Below are positions 9,682 to 18,502 of a stretch of 64,000 bases of DNA, piece by piece. Origin of the DNA: an uncultured Flavobacteriaceae bacterium (GTDB taxonomy: Bacteria; Bacteroidota; Bacteroidia; Flavobacteriales; Flavobacteriaceae). Each line of letters opens with the position of its first letter. Position 1 is the first letter of the stretch. The translations under genes and the position numbers were made by a program. The notes under the pieces are model-generated. The model ran no database searches, was not told the DNA's origin, and worked only from the letters and a program-made list of their open reading frames with translations. The stretch is taken from positions 310,001-374,000 of the forward strand of contig CANLQD010000004.1 in the NCBI GenBank assembly GCA_947493175.1, written 5' to 3'.

Positions 9682-10554
9682 CTACAAATCTATAAGATAA
9701 GTAAGCGATAGCGTAAATAACCCGGTTGTATCCAAGTTTGGTTCATCTCCCAGACTGTTGGGTATGTTAAAGATATAACCTGCTTCCATATCGAAATCTC
9801 CCACGGTGTATTGTATCGGTAGTATTAGTTGGGTATTGATGAGGTCAAATACCTCGTCATCGACCAGTGTCTCGGTTTCCACCCCGTCTATGGTGAGCAA
9901 ACGGGAAAGTTCAATAGTTTGTTGTCCGGCATTAAAAATTAATTGTGGTCGTAGCGAAAGCCTACTTTTAACGCCTTTTTTCAGCGGTACGTTCAGGAAC
10001 GTTCTCGATGTCAATTGATAGGACGTGGTGTCTCCAAACAGCAGCGAAAAGGTTAGTTGGCTGCCGAAGTTCCGTTTTTTGTTGTAGGCTGTGATTCCGG
10101 CATCTAGAAGGTTCTTAAGCGGATTTGCATTGGGGTCTGAATAAAAAAACCTAGTATAACCAAATTGATATCGAAAGGTTTTTAAAGTGCCCATATAGTT
10201 TCCGTAGCCAACAGAGGCAATGGTCACGTCCCAACCAGGGTCGAATTGATCATAGTAAATACCTGCGATACCCGCCGAGAAACCCTTAGAGTCGACATAT
10301 CCCAGCTGGGTGGCCAGATTGTATTGATCGATACCAATATCGCGCCCGGCAAAGTAAGTGTTGGTATTATAGTTCAACGATACATACAATAGTTTAAACT
10401 CATTCAAGGATTCAATGATTTCCTCCATCAGAATATCACTTTCCATAAACAGTTCGTCAAGTACTTCGTCGATTGCTTCATCTTCTTTGTCCTGTGCGCT
10501 GGTTGTGCTATTCAACAGTAATGCAAGGATTATAAAAGTCAGGATGTTTCTCAT
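9682..10554 (-). CDS. Probable outer-membrane beta-barrel protein
   Basis: 290 residues with a signal peptide (MRNILTFIILALLLNSTTSAQ). An acidic helical segment (DEAIDEVLDELFMESDILMEE) precedes a region of alternating hydrophobic and polar residues rich in Tyr, Phe and Gly, such as SVGYGNYMGTLKTFRYQFGY, and the chain ends in LFTLSLTYLIDL. This pattern fits a 10-12 strand outer-membrane barrel. No named family was recognised. It converges with the isomerase-like gene (41 bp gap) and lies downstream of the Spy-like gene, from which it is separated by a terminator-like hairpin. Confidence 0.6.
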   Translation of the reverse strand: MRNILTFIILALLLNSTTSAQDKEDEAIDEVLDELFMESDILMEEIIESLNEFKLLYVSLNYNTNTYFAGRDIGIDQYNLATQLGYVDSKGFSAGIAGIYYDQFDPGWDVTIASVGYGNYMGTLKTFRYQFGYTRFFYSDPNANPLKNLLDAGITAYNKKRNFGSQLTFSLLFGDTTSYQLTSRTFLNVPLKKGVKSRLSLRPQLIFNAGQQTIELSRLLTIDGVETETLVDDEVFDLINTQLILPIQYTVGDFDMEAGYIFNIPNSLGDEPNLDTTGLFTLSLTYLIDL

Positions 10555-10572
10555 CTTTTTTTAAATAGGAAA

Positions 10573-10596
10573 AAGTGACCAACAATTTGGTCACTT
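10573..10596 (-). terminator. Intrinsic terminator candidate after the Spy-like gene
   Basis: A perfect 10-bp inverted repeat (AAGTGACCAA / TTGGTCACTT) with a 4-nt loop is followed on the minus strand by a short run of T. It lies 33 bp beyond the stop of the gene at 10629-11099 and before the start of the barrel protein, so it probably separates the two transcripts. Confidence 0.6.
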
Positions 10597-10628
10597 CTTG
10601 ATCTTTTAAATCATTTAAGGGTTTTTGG

Positions 10629-11099
10629 TCAATTACCTCGATTGCGACGTGCTCTTCTACGTTCACGGATGCGCTGTCTAATTTCTCGCCGATTCTCGGT
10701 ATTCCTAGCGTTTCGAACCGCAGTTCGAAACTGTTGTCGCTGCTCGGTTGTGATGGTATTCCTGATTTCTGCCCGATTACCCCTGATCAATTCCCTATTA
10801 TTGCTCAGGACTGTTTTTTGTTCCTCGGAAAGGGATTGTAGCAGTGCTTGTCGTCTCTCGTCTTTTGTGAGCGATACATCGGTCAACAGTGCTCTTTGTT
10901 CATCTGTTAACGTTGCCTTGAAAGATTCTCGATTCTCTTTGATCGCGTCTCGTTGTGTTTTCAAAAGTTCCTGTTGTTCTTCAGTAAGATTTTCAAAAAC
11001 TTTCTTTTCATCGTTCGAATCGTCTTGAGCGTATAGCTGTAAGAGTCCTAGGAGCGATACCAAGAGCATCATTAGAGTTGATTTCCAATTTTTCTTCAC
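10629..11099 (-). CDS. Spy/CpxP-like periplasmic protein with four 26-residue repeats
   Basis: 156 residues with a Sec signal ending at LQLYAQ. The mature part is almost all helical and charged. LTxxQ-like motifs occur at residues 38 (LTEEQ), 64 (LTDEQ), 90 (LSEEQ) and 116 (ITTEQ), exactly 26 residues apart. The C-terminus is very arginine-rich (RQRIRERRRARRNRGN). LTxxQ motifs define the Spy/CpxP periplasmic chaperones that respond to envelope stress, so a similar role is the best guess. The regular spacing is stricter than in classical Spy. A hairpin terminator follows the gene. Confidence 0.65.
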   Translation of the reverse strand: MKKNWKSTLMMLLVSLLGLLQLYAQDDSNDEKKVFENLTEEQQELLKTQRDAIKENRESFKATLTDEQRALLTDVSLTKDERRQALLQSLSEEQKTVLSNNRELIRGNRAEIRNTITTEQRQQFRTAVRNARNTENRREIRQRIRERRRARRNRGN

Positions 11100-11213
11100 G
11101 GTAATTTTTTTAAAGTTAGCACTACAGGCTTTTGTGTTCCTATGACTCCAAAACCCGCAAATGGTTTAATCTTCAATATACCAAATGTCTTAACGATCGT
11201 TATAATGGTATTA

Positions 11214-12572
11214 TTATTCCCTAATACGGGCTATTTCAGTTTCCAGATCTGCCTTCACAAGGGCTATTTCGTCGGTTGCATCCATCTCCAACAGGTTTTG
11301 TGTTTCAAACGGATCGTTGGTCAAATGAAATAGGAGTTCGTTGTTCGAATTATCCTGAATAAGTTTGTATTCATTTTTGATGATGGCCCATTCAGAATTT
11401 TCGGAAAAATTTTCAACGTATACAAAAGGTCTTTGCGAGGTAGTGGCGTTTCCTTCCAGCACTTGGTGAAAATTATAGCTTTGCTCATATCGCTCTGTCG
11501 GCACCCCTGCAATAGAGGCAATGGTAGCGAACAAATCGGTGGCCTGTATCAAGGCATCGGAACGCAGGCCCTTCGCGATACCCTTCCCCGATATGATCAT
11601 GGGACAATTGATACCCCCTTGATAAAGGGTCTGTTTTGCCGTATTTCTGCTAAAAGGCGCTTGTGCCACTTGGCCTGGGGTACCATTATCACCAATGAAT
11701 ATAATTACGGTGTTTTCTAGCTGGTCCTCCGGAATTTCGGCCAATAACCTTCCTATTTCATAATCCAACGATTCGATCATGGCCATATAATAGGGAAGCG
11801 GATTTTGCCTTATTGCATTGTTGTCGGCAGGAAGGTTTCCCTGACCATGCATTTGAGTTGGAGGCAAATGAAAAGGCGTATGCGCCGTAAAATGGGCCAT
11901 CCATAAAAACCAGGGCCGGTCTGCCCTTTGTTGTTGTAACCAATCAATTCCCAGGTCTGTAAACGTGGTTGTCAAATAGTCGCTACTTTTTGATGCTTGC
12001 CCGTCTTCGGTGAAGGTCCAATCGTAATAATTGGTCAAATCGAGTCCAACACCGCCTGCATAATGGTCTATTCCCAAAGTTTCCGGATTAAAGACATCGT
12101 TATCCCCCGCCAAATGCCATTTGCCGATAACAGCAGTGTTGTAGGCATTGCCCAATCGACTATTGATGTAATCTTGCAAGACGGTTTCGGATGAATTCAG
12201 CACTTGATTCGCATAGGTTACACCCGTTTGTATACCATATTTGCCTGTCAGTATCGTCGCTCGGGTGGGCGAACAGGTAGGGTAGGTATAAAACTGATTA
12301 AAAAGAATCCCATTTTGTGCCAAAGCGTTGATATGGGGCGTATTCGGTTTCACACTTCCCTCGATGTAACCGGGAAAGGCATCTTTTCCGATATCGTCTC
12401 CGATAATCAAAAGAATGTTGGGTGGTTTTGCTGTTACGTCTACTGGCACAGGGTCGTTTTCGATTTCCGTATCACTATCGGAATCGGAAATTATAAGGTC
12501 ATCATTTGAACACGAAGCCAATAACAACCAAGTAAAAGCCGACAGTAAAAAAAATGGGATATGTTGTTTCAT
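11214..12572 (-). CDS. Type I sulfatase lipoprotein (family S1)
   Basis: 452 residues. The N-terminus has a lipobox, LLLASC, so lipid attachment at Cys21 is expected. The alkaline-phosphatase-like fold is shown by the metal-binding NILLIIGDDIGKD (Asp59-Asp60), the formylglycine motif CSPTR with Cys100 in TYPTCSPTRATILTGKYG, a later GKWHLAG, and IFIGDNGTPGQ. Cys100 must be converted to formylglycine by a sulfatase-modifying enzyme, which is not in this window. The enzyme probably removes sulfate esters from an algal glycan or a small aryl sulfate at the cell surface. It stands alone: 114 bp from the Spy-like gene and with a long empty upstream region. Confidence 0.93.
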   Translation of the reverse strand: MKQHIPFFLLSAFTWLLLASCSNDDLIISDSDSDTEIENDPVPVDVTAKPPNILLIIGDDIGKDAFPGYIEGSVKPNTPHINALAQNGILFNQFYTYPTCSPTRATILTGKYGIQTGVTYANQVLNSSETVLQDYINSRLGNAYNTAVIGKWHLAGDNDVFNPETLGIDHYAGGVGLDLTNYYDWTFTEDGQASKSSDYLTTTFTDLGIDWLQQQRADRPWFLWMAHFTAHTPFHLPPTQMHGQGNLPADNNAIRQNPLPYYMAMIESLDYEIGRLLAEIPEDQLENTVIIFIGDNGTPGQVAQAPFSRNTAKQTLYQGGINCPMIISGKGIAKGLRSDALIQATDLFATIASIAGVPTERYEQSYNFHQVLEGNATTSQRPFVYVENFSENSEWAIIKNEYKLIQDNSNNELLFHLTNDPFETQNLLEMDATDEIALVKADLETEIARIRE

Positions 12573-13098
12573 TATGAAGTAGTCTTAGGTTAAGTGTTGT
12601 TAAGATGTGAAACTTTGATAAAGGTTTAATCCGTAGTCTAATTCTGCTTTTTTTATTCCAAAATGAAATTGAAATTTGGAGGTAAACAGATGAAATAAGA
12701 ACGTTCTGTTGCCCTGAACTACTTGGTGAAGGTCATCGCGATTGCCCCACTTTTTGAAAATCAGATGTGTTCACAACCCGTTTTAAACATATCTCAATTG
12801 TGGGTCATCGCAGCGAGAAAATCTTTAAGTCGAATACCTGTGGTATTAAAATAAATAAGTTGATGTACGAATCGTGTAACTCATATGCTATCACAACGGA
12901 AGAGTTACTCCCTTTTGCTGGTGCCTGCTAAGTTTTATGTGAAGACTTGGGTTATCAGTAAGGATCCGTTCTAACTGATTTATTCCTCGACATCATCTTT
13001 GACGAATCTTCTCGAAGACTAAAAAAGTGATTTTTTGACAAACGATATTATAGGTCCCAAACTAATTTTGAAGCTCATTTATTTAAGGGGGCTTAGAC
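12573..13098. other. 526-bp intergenic region between divergent genes
   Basis: No supported gene was found. The segment separates the sulfatase (minus) from the methyltransferase operon (plus) and should hold promoters for both. Only the plus-strand promoter candidate at its right end could be assigned. It is A+T-rich and contains no long repeat that I could see. Confidence 0.6.
13035..13070 (+). promoter_or_regulatory. Candidate promoter of the methyltransferase operon
   Basis: TAATTTTG at 13063-13070 is a full match to the Bacteroidetes -7 element TAnnTTTG. The nearest TTG upstream is at 13035-13037, giving a 25-bp spacer that is slightly longer than usual. The start codon of the methyltransferase gene is 28 bp downstream. 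Confidence 0.45.
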
Positions 13099-13932
13099 AT
13101 GCGAGAACATTTTTTTGTGAGTAAAAGAATTAGTGACTTTTATAACCAAGCTTCGGAAGAACGCCGATTAAACACCATTATGGGTGGTTATGAGTTCGAA
13201 AGGGTCAAGCAATTGATACAAAAGTATATTCTCAAAGAATCCTCCACTATTTTGGATATCGGTGGAGGAACCGGCAAATATGCCGAATGGCTTGCTTTAC
13301 AAAATCACGAGGTACATTTGGTCGACCCCATTTTGAAGCATATTAAAAAGGCAGAAAGCAGGGCAAAGCAACTGAAAAATCCCTTTTTCCTCAAACAAGG
13401 TAATGCCCAAAGGTTGGCATATCCCGATGACTTTGCCGACTTGGTGATAATGCACGGGCCGTTGTACCATCTTCAGCAAAAAAAAGAATGTAAACAGGCG
13501 ATTCAAGAAGCAAAACGGGTATTGAAAAAAGAAGGGATTTTACTCGGTTTCGCCATCAACTATACAGCATCGACCATTGCTGGCTTGGTAAATGGCCACA
13601 TTCATAATCATGACTTTTTCAAAATGTGTAAAGAAGAACTTACAACAGGAATGCACAATCCGCCGCACACGTTACCCTGGTTATTGGCCGAGGCATTTTA
13701 TCACAGACCCGATGAATTGAGGCAGGCGTTTTTAGAGGAAGACTTTGAATACATCAACACCTATGCGGTCGAAGGGATCACTTGGATAGACAAGGATTAT
13801 TTTACGAGTATGTCTCACATAAAAACCAAAAGAACCTTGAACGAGTTACTTGCTCTTACAGAAAACAACAAGGATCTAATGGCCCTAAGTCCGCATATGA
13901 TGATTGCCGTTAAAAAAAAGTTGAACGTCTAA
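13099..13932 (+). CDS. Class I SAM-dependent methyltransferase
   Basis: 277 residues, cytoplasmic. Motif I (ILDIGGGTGKYAEWLA, from about residue 52) binds S-adenosylmethionine, motif II is HEVHLVDPI, and the post-motif DLVIMHGPLYHLQQ followed by AKRVLKKEGILLGFAIN completes the Methyltransf_11 pattern. The acceptor is not predictable; the family includes small-molecule and lipid methylases. It is the first gene of a plus-strand operon: the next gene starts 11 bp downstream, and an alpha/beta hydrolase follows 4 bp after that. The trio therefore probably works on one metabolite. Confidence 0.88.
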   Translation: MREHFFVSKRISDFYNQASEERRLNTIMGGYEFERVKQLIQKYILKESSTILDIGGGTGKYAEWLALQNHEVHLVDPILKHIKKAESRAKQLKNPFFLKQGNAQRLAYPDDFADLVIMHGPLYHLQQKKECKQAIQEAKRVLKKEGILLGFAINYTASTIAGLVNGHIHNHDFFKMCKEELTTGMHNPPHTLPWLLAEAFYHRPDELRQAFLEEDFEYINTYAVEGITWIDKDYFTSMSHIKTKRTLNELLALTENNKDLMALSPHMMIAVKKKLNV

Positions 13933-13943
13933 AGTTTTGACGA

Positions 13944-14954
13944 ATGTACCACCCTAGGTTATACGGCGATTTTTATGATATGGGCCATACATACGGAAGC
14001 CTGCTCAGGAACAAGGCGAACTTTAAGTTACCCGAAATTTCCCATAACGCCAAAGAATTCGGAAAGGCAAGTATTCCTGTACTAAAACGGTTTTATCCTG
14101 AAATACTGGATGAAATAAATGGTTTTGCTGATGGTATTAATGAATGCCCTAACAATGTTTCCGCATTCCTTTTAAGCCTGGTCGACACTAGTTTTAGCGC
14201 GCAATGTAGCGTTTTTGCCTTCAGGAACGATGCGAGTGTGGTGGTAGGAAGAAACTATGACATGCCCATAGCCTTTAAAAAGTTTACAGAGAGCAGTTTA
14301 ATCGCCCCAACGAACAAGTTTTCATACATCGCCCAATCGGATGTTTTTATAGGGCGTTCAGACGGGATCAACGAAAAGGGCTTGTTCATTGCCATGTCGT
14401 TTGTAAATGGGAAAACACTGCGTCCTGGAGTTAGCTTTCATTTCGTCATTAGAAAAGTTCTTGAAAATGCTCAAAGTACGGGAGAAGCCGTAGCACTTAT
14501 AAAAGAAGCCCAAGTTTCTTCTTCGAACAATTTTATAGTGGCCGACCGCCAAGGTGATATTGTAGTGGTAGAATCAACACCTGAGAAGAAAAATGTATTA
14601 CATCCTTCAAAAGGTAGGCGCTACCTGCATATGACCAATCAGTTTGTTTCAAAACAAATGCGGTCTTTTGATAGGGGTGGTATTGCTTGGTCAAAAAGCG
14701 AGGAACGTTATCATGGCTTACTCAGGTATTTGGCTACTGCCAACGAAATAAATATGGTGAAAGCCAAAGAAATTCTTTCTGATTCTTGCGTGTGCCTTGA
14801 TTTGAAAAAAGAAAAATTCGCAACTATCTGGTCGGTAGCTGCCAACCTGAATACGCTTACTATTCAAAGAGCCGAAACAAAACCAAAAATGACCAATTTT
14901 AAAGTCGACCCCCGACTTAATTGGTGGTTGGGAAAAAAAGAAATAGTCGATTAA
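13944..14954 (+). CDS. C45-type Ntn-hydrolase (acyl-CoA:6-APA acyltransferase-like)
   Basis: 336 residues, no signal peptide. The block AQCSVFAFRNDASVVVGRNY places a candidate nucleophile at Cys88, which in C45 peptidase/AAT-like Ntn enzymes becomes the N-terminal residue after self-cleavage; Arg103-Asn104-Tyr105-Asp106 supports this. Further conserved parts are GINEKGLFIAMSFVNG and SSSNNFIVADRQGDIVVVES. Family members hydrolyse or transfer acyl groups on amides. It lies between a methyltransferase and an alpha/beta hydrolase. A second, larger and lipid-anchored C45 protein is at 39788-41530. Confidence 0.82.
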   Translation: MYHPRLYGDFYDMGHTYGSLLRNKANFKLPEISHNAKEFGKASIPVLKRFYPEILDEINGFADGINECPNNVSAFLLSLVDTSFSAQCSVFAFRNDASVVVGRNYDMPIAFKKFTESSLIAPTNKFSYIAQSDVFIGRSDGINEKGLFIAMSFVNGKTLRPGVSFHFVIRKVLENAQSTGEAVALIKEAQVSSSNNFIVADRQGDIVVVESTPEKKNVLHPSKGRRYLHMTNQFVSKQMRSFDRGGIAWSKSEERYHGLLRYLATANEINMVKAKEILSDSCVCLDLKKEKFATIWSVAANLNTLTIQRAETKPKMTNFKVDPRLNWWLGKKEIVD

Positions 14955-14958
14955 AAGC

Positions 14959-15810
14959 TTGAAATATCCGGAATCTGTGGGCAACATAGTGAATACTCAA
15001 TTGGGAAGAATTGAATATACCGATATCGGAACTGGCACGTCAATGGTATTCCTGCACGGCGGACATTCGAATTGTCGTGTTCAACTGTTCCACAAGGGGT
15101 TTGATAAAAAGCGGTTTAGGCTTATAACCCCTTCCAGGCCAGGGTACGGACACACCCCTTTGAACGGCCACGAAAAACCTGAGGATGCTGCGAGACTTAT
15201 TGCTTCATTTTTAGAACTATTCAATGATGATAAGATTATTGTTATTGGCATTTCCGCAGGTGGTCCCACGGCAATTTCATTGGTAGCCCTACTGAAAGAT
15301 AAGGTGCGGGCATTAGTTCTTATTTCTGCGGTTTCTAAAAGGTGGCTAACAAAAATGGATGGTAGGTTTCTACTAAGCAGACTACTGTTTCATCCAATAA
15401 TGGAAGGCACCACATGGAAATTGGTCCATGCCTGTTTTCGGCTTTTTCCACGATCAATGGCCAAAACCTTTTTTAATGAGTTTTCGACCAATAGTTCTGT
15501 GGAGATGACCCAAAAGGAAATACTAGCGTTAAAAAAGATGATTTCCTTGCAACGTTCCGGGCGAGGTTTTCTGAACGACCTTCGTCACGAATTGGATACG
15601 AAGGTGTTAGAGGCCGTCGAATGCCCCACGCTTATTATGCATAGTATGAACGATGCCTCGGTAAATGTTGATATGGCCTATCATGCTCATGGTCATATTG
15701 CAAATGCCGAACTAAAACTATACAACAACAGATGGGGGCATTTACTATGGCTGGGAAGAGATAGCGCTCAGCCAATAAACGATGCCAACCGATTTTTACG
15801 ACAGTTATGA
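14959..15810 (+). CDS. Alpha/beta hydrolase
   Basis: 283 residues with a probable TTG start at 14959, chosen because it lies 4 bp after the preceding stop and because the next in-frame ATG would remove conserved sequence before the oxyanion motif (VFLHGGHSN). The nucleophile elbow is GISAGGP (Ser near residue 97), the acid is probably in PTLIMHSMNDASV, and the histidine in NRWGHLLWLG. This is a complete Ser-Asp-His hydrolase, likely an esterase, lactonase or related enzyme. It is the third member of the methyltransferase/C45 operon. The stop overlaps the start of a small following ORF as ATGA. Confidence 0.88.
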   Translation: MKYPESVGNIVNTQLGRIEYTDIGTGTSMVFLHGGHSNCRVQLFHKGFDKKRFRLITPSRPGYGHTPLNGHEKPEDAARLIASFLELFNDDKIIVIGISAGGPTAISLVALLKDKVRALVLISAVSKRWLTKMDGRFLLSRLLFHPIMEGTTWKLVHACFRLFPRSMAKTFFNEFSTNSSVEMTQKEILALKKMISLQRSGRGFLNDLRHELDTKVLEAVECPTLIMHSMNDASVNVDMAYHAHGHIANAELKLYNNRWGHLLWLGRDSAQPINDANRFLRQL

Positions 15811-16016
15811 AATTAACATTCAAAACACTATCGTTTTTGATATTTGTATCCTACAGAAACAGGAACGGGCCGATCACAGAAAATATGGCTGTATCCAATT
15901 CGCTCGACCCTGAAGAGTTTGCGGGGATGTACCGGATAAAAGAAGCCATTTTCGAAACCCCTGGTGGGGCAAACGGGTATACTTTCTCAGTTCATATACT
16001 AGCGGCTAATCGGTAA
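15807..16016 (+). CDS. Small ORF of unknown function, possibly a gene remnant
   Basis: 69 residues overlapping the hydrolase stop by 4 bp (ATGA), which suggests translational coupling. The N-terminus MKLTFKTLSFLIFVSYRNRNG starts like a signal peptide but breaks into charged residues without a cleavage site. The middle (LDPEEFAGMYRIKEAIFETP) looks like the start of a folded domain. It may be a small real protein or the remainder of an exported protein that was truncated. No family was recognised. Confidence 0.35.
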   Translation: MKLTFKTLSFLIFVSYRNRNGPITENMAVSNSLDPEEFAGMYRIKEAIFETPGGANGYTFSVHILAANR

Positions 16017-16070
16017 CCGGATTTTGAGTGCGTAGAAACCAATAATTATTTAAACACGAAATAGAAGTCT

Positions 16071-16799
16071 ATGGAAAAAATAAAAAAAGTGTTGACACTG
16101 CTAAACACACTATTGATTATAGGAATCATAATTTACCTATTTAGCACCTGTAAGGATAAGACCGATGTGTATAAAGAAATTAGAACACAACGATTGAGTG
16201 TCGTAGGCCCCGACGGACATTTATACATAGCTATCAGTAACCCGGAAAAGCAGGCGTTGGCTACCCAAAATGGTGAAGTACTGAATCCGGATATAACAAA
16301 TAGAGATTTGCCAGGATTAATTTTTTTTAACCGTGTTGGTGATGAGGTTGGGGGGATTTATTACGACGGCGCTGAGGATGAGGGTTATGCTGGCATCACC
16401 TTCGATCAGCAGAAAAACGATCAAATATTGGCTATCATGAAAGATGAATACAAAGATGGCAATGAGTGGAAACGTTGGTACGGAATGTTTTTAAGGGAGC
16501 GTTCCGATTCGGTAAGGGTTGAAGAGCTGTTCAAAAAATTCAAAGAAGAAACCAAAGAATTGAGTGAACCCGAGCAACGGGAAGCATATTTGGAGTTTAA
16601 GGCATTTTTAGATGCTGAAATTAATACCTATCGTATGTTCCTTGGGCGTGAAGAAGATAAAGATGTAGGCCTGTTTCTTTATGACTCCAAGGGCAGGGAG
16701 CGTATAAAGCTTTTTGTAAACGCAAAAGATCAGGCCCGGTTAATGGTGGTCGATAGTGCGGGCATTACACATGATGTGTTCAATATGTTGATACCATGA
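16071..16799 (+). CDS. Membrane-anchored protein of unknown function
   Basis: 242 residues. A single N-terminal hydrophobic helix (residues 7-25, LLNTLLIIGIIIYLF) is followed by a soluble domain. Two similar segments are visible: LSVVGPDGHLYIAIS near residue 43 and VGLFLYDSKGRERIKLFVN near residue 205, with GLIFFNRVGDEVGGIYYDGA between, suggesting a repeated beta-rich fold of the form D-x-G-x-x-x-(I/L). The central part is charged and helical. I do not recognise the family. The next gene overlaps by 4 bp (ATGA). Confidence 0.6.
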   Translation: MEKIKKVLTLLNTLLIIGIIIYLFSTCKDKTDVYKEIRTQRLSVVGPDGHLYIAISNPEKQALATQNGEVLNPDITNRDLPGLIFFNRVGDEVGGIYYDGAEDEGYAGITFDQQKNDQILAIMKDEYKDGNEWKRWYGMFLRERSDSVRVEELFKKFKEETKELSEPEQREAYLEFKAFLDAEINTYRMFLGREEDKDVGLFLYDSKGRERIKLFVNAKDQARLMVVDSAGITHDVFNMLIP

Positions 16800-17215
16800 C
16801 ATATAAAGGCAGCGGGATTTTTCACTTTATGCCCCAAAAAGGAATGCTTGTTTTTTTATGTCTGAGTAGTTGGGCTATTGGTCTCTCACAGTATATCGAG
16901 AAAGAAGATTTATACCAAAAATGGAAGTTGGAAAAGTACCGGGAGGCCAATGAGTATTACGCTCCCGAAACGTTGGAACTCGATGATTTCTTGCATTTAA
17001 AACAAGACATGAGGTTTGAGGCCATTACAGAAGGGGTTTCTTTTACCGGTACCTGGATGTTGAATACGAATGGCGCTTATATAGAATTGAAATATGTAGA
17101 TGGAGAGCGGGAAAAATTAAGAATTCAGTCTCTAACTTCTTTCTCCCTCATAATTACTTATGATATGGAACATTACAGATATACCGAAGTGCATTATCAT
17201 GCATGCGAACAATGA
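16796..17215 (+). CDS. Small exported lipocalin-like protein
   Basis: 139 residues. An ATG at 16796 overlaps the previous stop, but the ATG at 16829 gives a better signal peptide (MPQKGMLVFLCLSSWAIGLSQ). The mature part has the pattern of lipocalin-like proteins of Bacteroidetes: YQKWKLEKYRE near the start, LHLKQDMRFEAITEGVSFTG and a late TWMLNTNGAYIELKY. A ligand cannot be named. The following gene starts 7 bp downstream, so the group is probably one transcript. Confidence 0.55.
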   Translation: MTYKGSGIFHFMPQKGMLVFLCLSSWAIGLSQYIEKEDLYQKWKLEKYREANEYYAPETLELDDFLHLKQDMRFEAITEGVSFTGTWMLNTNGAYIELKYVDGEREKLRIQSLTSFSLIITYDMEHYRYTEVHYHACEQ

Positions 17216-17222
17216 GAATCGA

Positions 17223-18293
17223 ATGAAATATGTTTTTCTTTTTTTATACTTCATTGCGCACAATATTTTTTGTCAAAACACCCTAAAACTGAATACAGTT
17301 TCCTTTGCAATCGAAAATCCGACATTTTATATTGAAAGGATAGTCGATGATCGGTTTGAGAAGCATCTGGGCATTCATAAAGATAAAGATGGTAATAAAA
17401 CCCAATTGCGTTTATTTCCTGATTTCGAAGCCGCATTGACGTCTTTTGTAAAACAGTCGATACCTATTATTGATTCCAAAAAGGCTGTCATAATTAAAAT
17501 AAAAGAGCTGCAGATTCAAGAATCTAGGGTAAATGAGGCCGAGCTGATCGCAAGAGTTTCGATACATCTCATTTTTTATATCAAAAAGGATAACCACTTG
17601 AAGGAAATTTACCAAATTCAACATCAGGAAGACGAAATTTTTGAAGCATCGATTTTCTCGTTCACCAATGCCGAGCAGGTATTTGACACCCACGAACAAC
17701 GGATACGGGCAGCAATGGAATACTGCCTCTTGGCCTTTGCTGAGAACGAAAAAAGACATAATGGACCAATACCCGGGCACTTTGATAATCTGGGTTCAGC
17801 AAAGAAGAAGAACAAGTCGTTAAACCAATGGTACAATATTATCAGTTATCGACAAATCCTTACCAGTACATATCATGAAGGTTGGGCATTGGGGTATACG
17901 GGCTTTTTAGACAATGATCGAAGTTTTATAGTACCCTACGAGTTAAATTTTGAACAATACCGTGTGAAGGAGGATTTTGCTTTTGATGAAGGTTATGGGT
18001 ATGTAGATTCCTATGTATTGCGTCCCGGATTGTTCGGCTATAAAAAAATAGTTCCGGGGGTCTACGCCGCCATGGGAATCAACGTTCCCATCGGTGTCGA
18101 AGCCTTAAAAGTAATCGAGGGCGACGAACGTTATAAGTTCTTGGTTGGTGTAGGGGCCAGTCAAGGAGTCAAGATCATACCTTGGAAAGAATTCGGAATT
18201 GTCATAGGGGTAGAGTTTTTTCAACAGATTCAAAATTCTGAGATTTACAAGAGGGATATTGGTTTGGAACTCACTTTTGGGGTTAATTTCTAG
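17223..18293 (+). CDS. Exported protein of unknown function, probably envelope-associated
   Basis: 356 residues from the ATG at 17223, preferred over an in-frame ATG at 17160 because it gives a clean signal peptide (MKYVFLFLYFIAHNIFCQ) and only 7 bp spacing. The first half (FDKHLG-like IVDDRFEKHLGIHKD, FVKQSIPIIDSKKAVIIKIK) resembles a periplasmic binding or assembly domain. The second half has barrel-like alternation and ends in RDIGLELTFGVNF with a terminal Phe, a feature of outer-membrane beta-barrel ends. Family not recognised. Confidence 0.6.
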   Translation: MKYVFLFLYFIAHNIFCQNTLKLNTVSFAIENPTFYIERIVDDRFEKHLGIHKDKDGNKTQLRLFPDFEAALTSFVKQSIPIIDSKKAVIIKIKELQIQESRVNEAELIARVSIHLIFYIKKDNHLKEIYQIQHQEDEIFEASIFSFTNAEQVFDTHEQRIRAAMEYCLLAFAENEKRHNGPIPGHFDNLGSAKKKNKSLNQWYNIISYRQILTSTYHEGWALGYTGFLDNDRSFIVPYELNFEQYRVKEDFAFDEGYGYVDSYVLRPGLFGYKKIVPGVYAAMGINVPIGVEALKVIEGDERYKFLVGVGASQGVKIIPWKEFGIVIGVEFFQQIQNSEIYKRDIGLELTFGVNF

Positions 18294-18430
18294 GGATTCT
18301 ATTTGAAGATATATGACATTATTTTTTGAACTCGTCTTGAGTTGTTCTCTATCTCAAATAGTACGAAGACGCTTTGTCGAATACTTTCTTAGAATTAAAT
18401 GAAGAGAAGTATTGAAATAACCTCAGAATG

Positions 18431-18453
18431 CCGCTTCTTGAGCGGAACGTTCC
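18431..18453. repeat. Hairpin next to a 10-bp palindrome
   Basis: CCGCT-TCTTG-AGCGG (18431-18445) is a 5-bp stem-loop, overlapped by the perfect palindrome GGAACGTTCC (18444-18453). It lies in the 209-bp spacer between the unknown envelope gene and tRNA-Arg. No U-tract follows on the plus strand, so it is a weak terminator candidate, or a protein-binding site. Confidence 0.3.
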
Positions 18454-18502
18454 GTATTGGAAGGCAACTGGGTAAAATATTATGAAGGTCTGTGAAAGTT
18501 TG

